A stretch of 64,000 nt of DNA, from the NCBI GenBank assembly GCA_947259185.1, contig CAMYKT010000001.1, forward strand, positions 68,313 through 132,312, given 5' to 3'. The number at the start of each line of letters is the position of its first letter. The first letter of the stretch is position 1. The notes beneath the pieces are model-generated. The model was not told where the DNA came from, did not search any database, and saw only the letters and a program-made list of their open reading frames with translations. The translations under genes were made by a program, and so were the position numbers. This stretch comes from an uncultured Methanobacteriaceae archaeon. GTDB taxonomy: Archaea > Methanobacteriota > Methanobacteria > Methanobacteriales > Methanobacteriaceae. Shown here in pieces: positions 61,803-64,000 of the stretch.

Positions 61803-62261
61803 TTATGATTCTGTTTCCTGGTAAGAGCCCTTATATTCTCCAGATCCACTTACCTCAAATACCACTCCCTGAGCAATACGCTCCCCCTGTTTTAGATGGT
61901 ATTCAAATTCACCATAGTTGTATAGCATAAATTGTAAGGTTCCATAAAATCCCGGGTCACCCACAGCAGTATGTACAGATATGAAAGATCTTAATAGGGT
62001 AGATCGAGGAAGGTAAAGCATGGAATAACCCTTAGGGATCTTAATTTTACGATCAATGGTGGCCAGATAGGCAGTTTTCGGCTTCAGAATATAAATAGGG
62101 GGTTCTAATTTTTCCAGTTCTGGTAACTTTTTTTCATTGTCTATTAAAGAACCAGGGCTTTTTTGAATGTATAATTCATCCAGGGGAAGATCTATTCCTG
62201 AAGGCTGCACATGTTCTTTGAAATTAGGAAATAATTTTATAAGTTCTCTTTCGCCAATTAT
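61803..62261 (-). CDS. dUTPase / dCTP deaminase-family protein, apparent AUA start
   Basis: The core shows the trimeric dUTPase/Dcd fold: QPSGIDLPLDE, MLYLPRSTLLRSFISVHTAVGDPGFYG and FMLYNYG, with GERIAQGVVFEV near the end. It removes dUTP and supplies dUMP. The first standard start is GTG 62210, directly before QPSGID, which would cut off the usual N-terminal helix and has no ribosome site. The frame continues upstream as IIGERELIKLFPNF and reaches ATA 62261, preceded by GGAGG with 7-nt spacing. I therefore extend it to ATA 62261 (152 residues). A sequencing error or a recent G-to-A change is possible. Confidence 0.75.
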   Translation of the reverse strand: MIGERELIKLFPNFKEHVQPSGIDLPLDELYIQKSPGSLIDNEKKLPELEKLEPPIYILKPKTAYLATIDRKIKIPKGYSMLYLPRSTLLRSFISVHTAVGDPGFYGTLQFMLYNYGEFEYHLKQGERIAQGVVFEVSGSGEYKGSYQETES

Positions 62262-62442
62262 ACGTATTCCTCCGTTACTATTCTGATTTAATTATCTGTA
62301 ATCGCAGGCCAGCTATGATTTTACATTTGTGAGACTACAGAGTTAATTTAATAATTATCAGCATATGTATTTACATTTAATTACAATTTAACTAAATTTA
62401 CTCGGCTGTTTTATAAAGCTACTGGCCAGTGTAATTTGGTAA

Positions 62443-62955
62443 CTAAGGGGTTTTAAGTTTTTTAAGTGTGGCTTTTATAAATTCAGGGATATCACCAGGA
62501 TATCTACTGGATATGATATTACCATCTTCTACAACTTCCTGGTCAAGATATTCTGCACCTGCATTTATTATATCCTGTTTTATTGATTTCCATCCGGTTA
62601 TCTTACGGTCTTTTAGAACTTTTGCTGTTATCAAAAGCTGTGGGGCATGGCAGATAGCAAATACTGGCTTACCACTTTCTACAAATTCCCGGGTAAATCT
62701 TACTACATTTTCATGTACTCGCAAAATATCTGGAGAGAAACCACCGGGTATCAGGAGTGCATCAAAATCTTCAACATGGGCTTGTTCTATATCCTGGTCA
62801 ATAAGAACTGATGTATCTTTTTTTCCTTTAACCATACTTCCTTTATTAATACCAATATGAACCAGCTTATGTCCTTTATTTTTAAAAGCAGATGCAGGCT
62901 TGATGTATTCAACGTCTTCAAATAAATTATCAATTAAAACTGCAATTACACTCAT
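62443..62955 (-). CDS. DJ-1/PfpI family protein
   Basis: The protein of about 170 residues from MSVIAVLIDNLFEDVEY has the conserved Glu of the EDVEY motif, LIPGGFSPD near residue 72 and the nucleophile elbow AICHAPQLL with Cys near residue 103. PfpI members act as intracellular peptidases, glyoxalase-III-like or deglycase enzymes. The exact activity is disputed. ATG 62955 is preferred because GGTGG lies 5 nt before it, rather than the upstream ATG 62967. It is a single gene. Confidence 0.9.
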   Translation of the reverse strand: MSVIAVLIDNLFEDVEYIKPASAFKNKGHKLVHIGINKGSMVKGKKDTSVLIDQDIEQAHVEDFDALLIPGGFSPDILRVHENVVRFTREFVESGKPVFAICHAPQLLITAKVLKDRKITGWKSIKQDIINAGAEYLDQEVVEDGNIISSRYPGDIPEFIKATLKKLKTP

Positions 62956-63057
62956 TAAAACCACCATTTTAATATATGTTGGAATTGGGTTAAGTAAATT
63001 TATATGATAATATTAATAAATTATAGTAATATAATTTAAAAATGAAGGGTGATAAAA

Positions 63058-63246
63058 ATGCCTGTTATCCATATTGATAGCAATAAATTATCTCGAAAGC
63101 AAAAAAGAGAACTTGTAAAAGCTATAACTCAAGTTTCAAGTGAAATAATGGAACTTCCTGAGAATACAATAACCATTATTATCAGGGAAGTAGAAGCAGA
63201 AGATGTTGGCTTAGGGGGCCAGCTGCTTTGTGATAGAGACCATTAA
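63058..63246 (+). CDS. 4-oxalocrotonate tautomerase family enzyme
   Basis: The 62-residue protein begins MPVIHIDSNKLSRKQKRELV. The Pro directly after Met becomes the catalytic N-terminal proline, and the Thr/Ile-rich strand TITIIIREV is typical. These small hexamers tautomerise enol/keto acids, and the physiological substrate in methanogens is unknown. ATG 63058 behind GGGTGAT fits the need for Pro1, whereas GTG 63049 would bury it. The C-terminus ends CDRDH. Confidence 0.88.
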   Translation: MPVIHIDSNKLSRKQKRELVKAITQVSSEIMELPENTITIIIREVEAEDVGLGGQLLCDRDH

Positions 63247-63303
63247 GTATCTTCTAATTTTTTTACCTGATTAAACTCTTTTTCATAAATAATTCTTTTA
63301 AAT

Positions 63304-63474
63304 TCAGCGTTTTGGCTTAGCACAGGGAACTATATCCTCCCTACGATTTTTAGAGTAATCACCAAACTCCCCCGGTGTCTGTATTTCTAAAACCAACATC
63401 CTATAAAAAATCGTTCCATTGCTTATTAAAATATGATTTGAGATTAAATAGATTTTATAATCTGCATATCGTTT
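63304..63474 (-). pseudogene. possible protein-coding remnant
   Basis: In the 406-base gap 63247-63652 one minus-strand frame is open for 56 codons. It reads protein-like, including NGTIFYRMLVLEIQTPGEFG and an ending EDIVPCAKPKR before TGA. Only an internal ATG at 63399 gives a 31-residue product, and no ribosome site is visible. Composition (GGGGGAG, TGTGCTAAGC) is more coding-like than the rest of the gap. I cannot name the family. It may be the 3' end of a decayed gene. Nothing else was found in the gap. Confidence 0.25.
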
Positions 63475-63652
63475 TTAATCCGGGGCTGTATCTCAATTAT
63501 TCTAAAATACAACTATAAATTTTATCATTTTCTAAAAAAAATAAGTCTCTTATATTTATACATAATATTTTTTCATTCATATAATATAATAAAAAGATCA
63601 TTGATTACTACTATTCCTATTAAAAATAACATTTAAAATCGACGTGATTAAA

Positions 63653-64000
63653 TTGCAGGCAAATAAAAATCCCATGGAAAAAATTAAAAAACATTTTGAT
63701 GAAGAAGCTGAGGAATATGATAACCTCATATTAACTTTAATTCCCCATTACCTTGAAATGATTGATACTTTAATATTGGCCATTCCCTTTGCCCATGAAG
63801 ATGATATTAAGGTTCTGGATTTGGGATGTGGTACTGGAAATATTTCTAAAAAGGTGAAGGAAAGATTTCCTAATGCACATATAACCTGTGTTGATATGTC
63901 AGAAAAAATGATTCAGATGGCTAAAAATAAACTTTCAAAATATTCTGATATTTCATATGAATTATCTAATTTTCAGAACTTAAAACTTGAAGAGGAATAC
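63653..64000 (+). CDS. class I SAM-dependent methyltransferase, 5' part (runs off the window)
   Basis: The first ~116 codons are present. The SAM site is KVLDLGCGTGNISKKV (about residue 52), followed by ITCVDMSEKMIQMAKNKL. The N-terminal PMEKIKKHFDEEAEEYDNLI is typical of small-molecule methyltransferases. The start is uncertain between GTG 63644, TTG 63653 and ATG 63674. TTG 63653 follows GTGAT by 4 nt. The substrate is unknown and the 3' end is outside the window. Confidence 0.85.
   Translation, partial: MQANKNPMEKIKKHFDEEAEEYDNLILTLIPHYLEMIDTLILAIPFAHEDDIKVLDLGCGTGNISKKVKERFPNAHITCVDMSEKMIQMAKNKLSKYSDISYELSNFQNLKLEEEY

Noticed and set aside
1..64000. Insertion sequences, prophage or integrated elements
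   Set aside because: No transposase, integrase, terminal repeats or phage structural genes were recognised anywhere in the window.

Overview
The window is a 64 kb piece of an AT-rich archaeal chromosome, almost certainly from a hydrogenotrophic methanogen of the Methanobacteriales (Methanobacterium or a close relative). This rests on formylmethanofuran dehydrogenase subunits, a methanogenesis-marker-8-type protein, an MptE-type methanopterin pyrophosphokinase, NrpR/GlnA/Amt/GlnK nitrogen control, an ATP-dependent DNA ligase, Orc1/Cdc6, ribosomal protein eS1, archaeal TATA boxes, GGTGAT/GGAGG ribosome binding sites, and an intron-containing elongator tRNA-Met. All family names below come from reading the sequence; no database search was run.

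Layout. 1-1.66 kb: end of a tungsten/molybdenum formylmethanofuran dehydrogenase operon (fwdC, fwdB) closed by a strong hairpin terminator. 1.7-12.1 kb: a metal oxyanion locus. It holds a FecCD-type ABC transporter, a TupABC-type tungstate transporter, a stand-alone molbindin, an eight-cluster polyferredoxin with a small ferredoxin (FwdF/FwdG-like), a broken phosphotransferase gene, a stand-alone TiaS-like IDDTD domain protein and several very small genes. Four ModE-box-like inverted repeats (TCGATATGTA-N6-TACATATCGA type) each sit 34-38 nt before a start codon here, with a fifth weaker copy. 12.2-17.6 kb: nitrogen control block nrpR, glnA, amtB, glnK, with perfect GGAA-N6-TTCC operators before glnA and amtB. 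17.8-26.1 kb: an E1-like adenylyltransferase, the intron-bearing tRNA-Met, a marker-8-like protein, a CBS protein, thiC, a glutaredoxin/ferredoxin-thioredoxin-reductase-rubredoxin pair, a FilR1-like regulator, DNA ligase and a membrane-anchored OB-fold protein. 26.1-30.8 kb: surface glycan genes (flippase-like membrane protein, GT2, GT-C, phosphohexomutase). 30.8-36.8 kb: a tightly coupled four-gene operon encoding a polysaccharide pyruvyl transferase, a reductase-acyl ligase fusion, an ATC-hydrolase-like protein and a GMC oxidoreductase. This is the best candidate in the window for an undescribed pathway.

36.9-48.1 kb: ThrE-like exporter, YkgJ-like Cys-cluster protein, ASCH-TPR protein, NrdG, HisC, gamma carbonic anhydrase-like protein, the UDP-GlcNAc block (GlmU-like, GlmM, with ApgM), DUF92 and eS1. 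48.1-64 kb: NifX-like protein, methyltransferase, iron-sulfur flavoprotein, MTA/MTI phosphorylase, RtcB with archease, a small membrane protein, Orc1/Cdc6, MptE, a class V aminotransferase, an acetolactate-synthase-like enzyme, acetyl-CoA synthetase, a dUTPase-like gene whose frame seems to begin at a non-standard AUA codon, a DJ-1/PfpI protein, a 4-oxalocrotonate tautomerase and the start of another methyltransferase.

How parts work together. The metal-uptake genes and boxes probably tie supply of tungstate/molybdate to synthesis of the W/Mo enzyme that begins methanogenesis from CO2. RtcB and archease would ligate the exons of tRNAs such as the tRNA-Met here. NrpR would repress glnA and amtB-glnK under nitrogen sufficiency.
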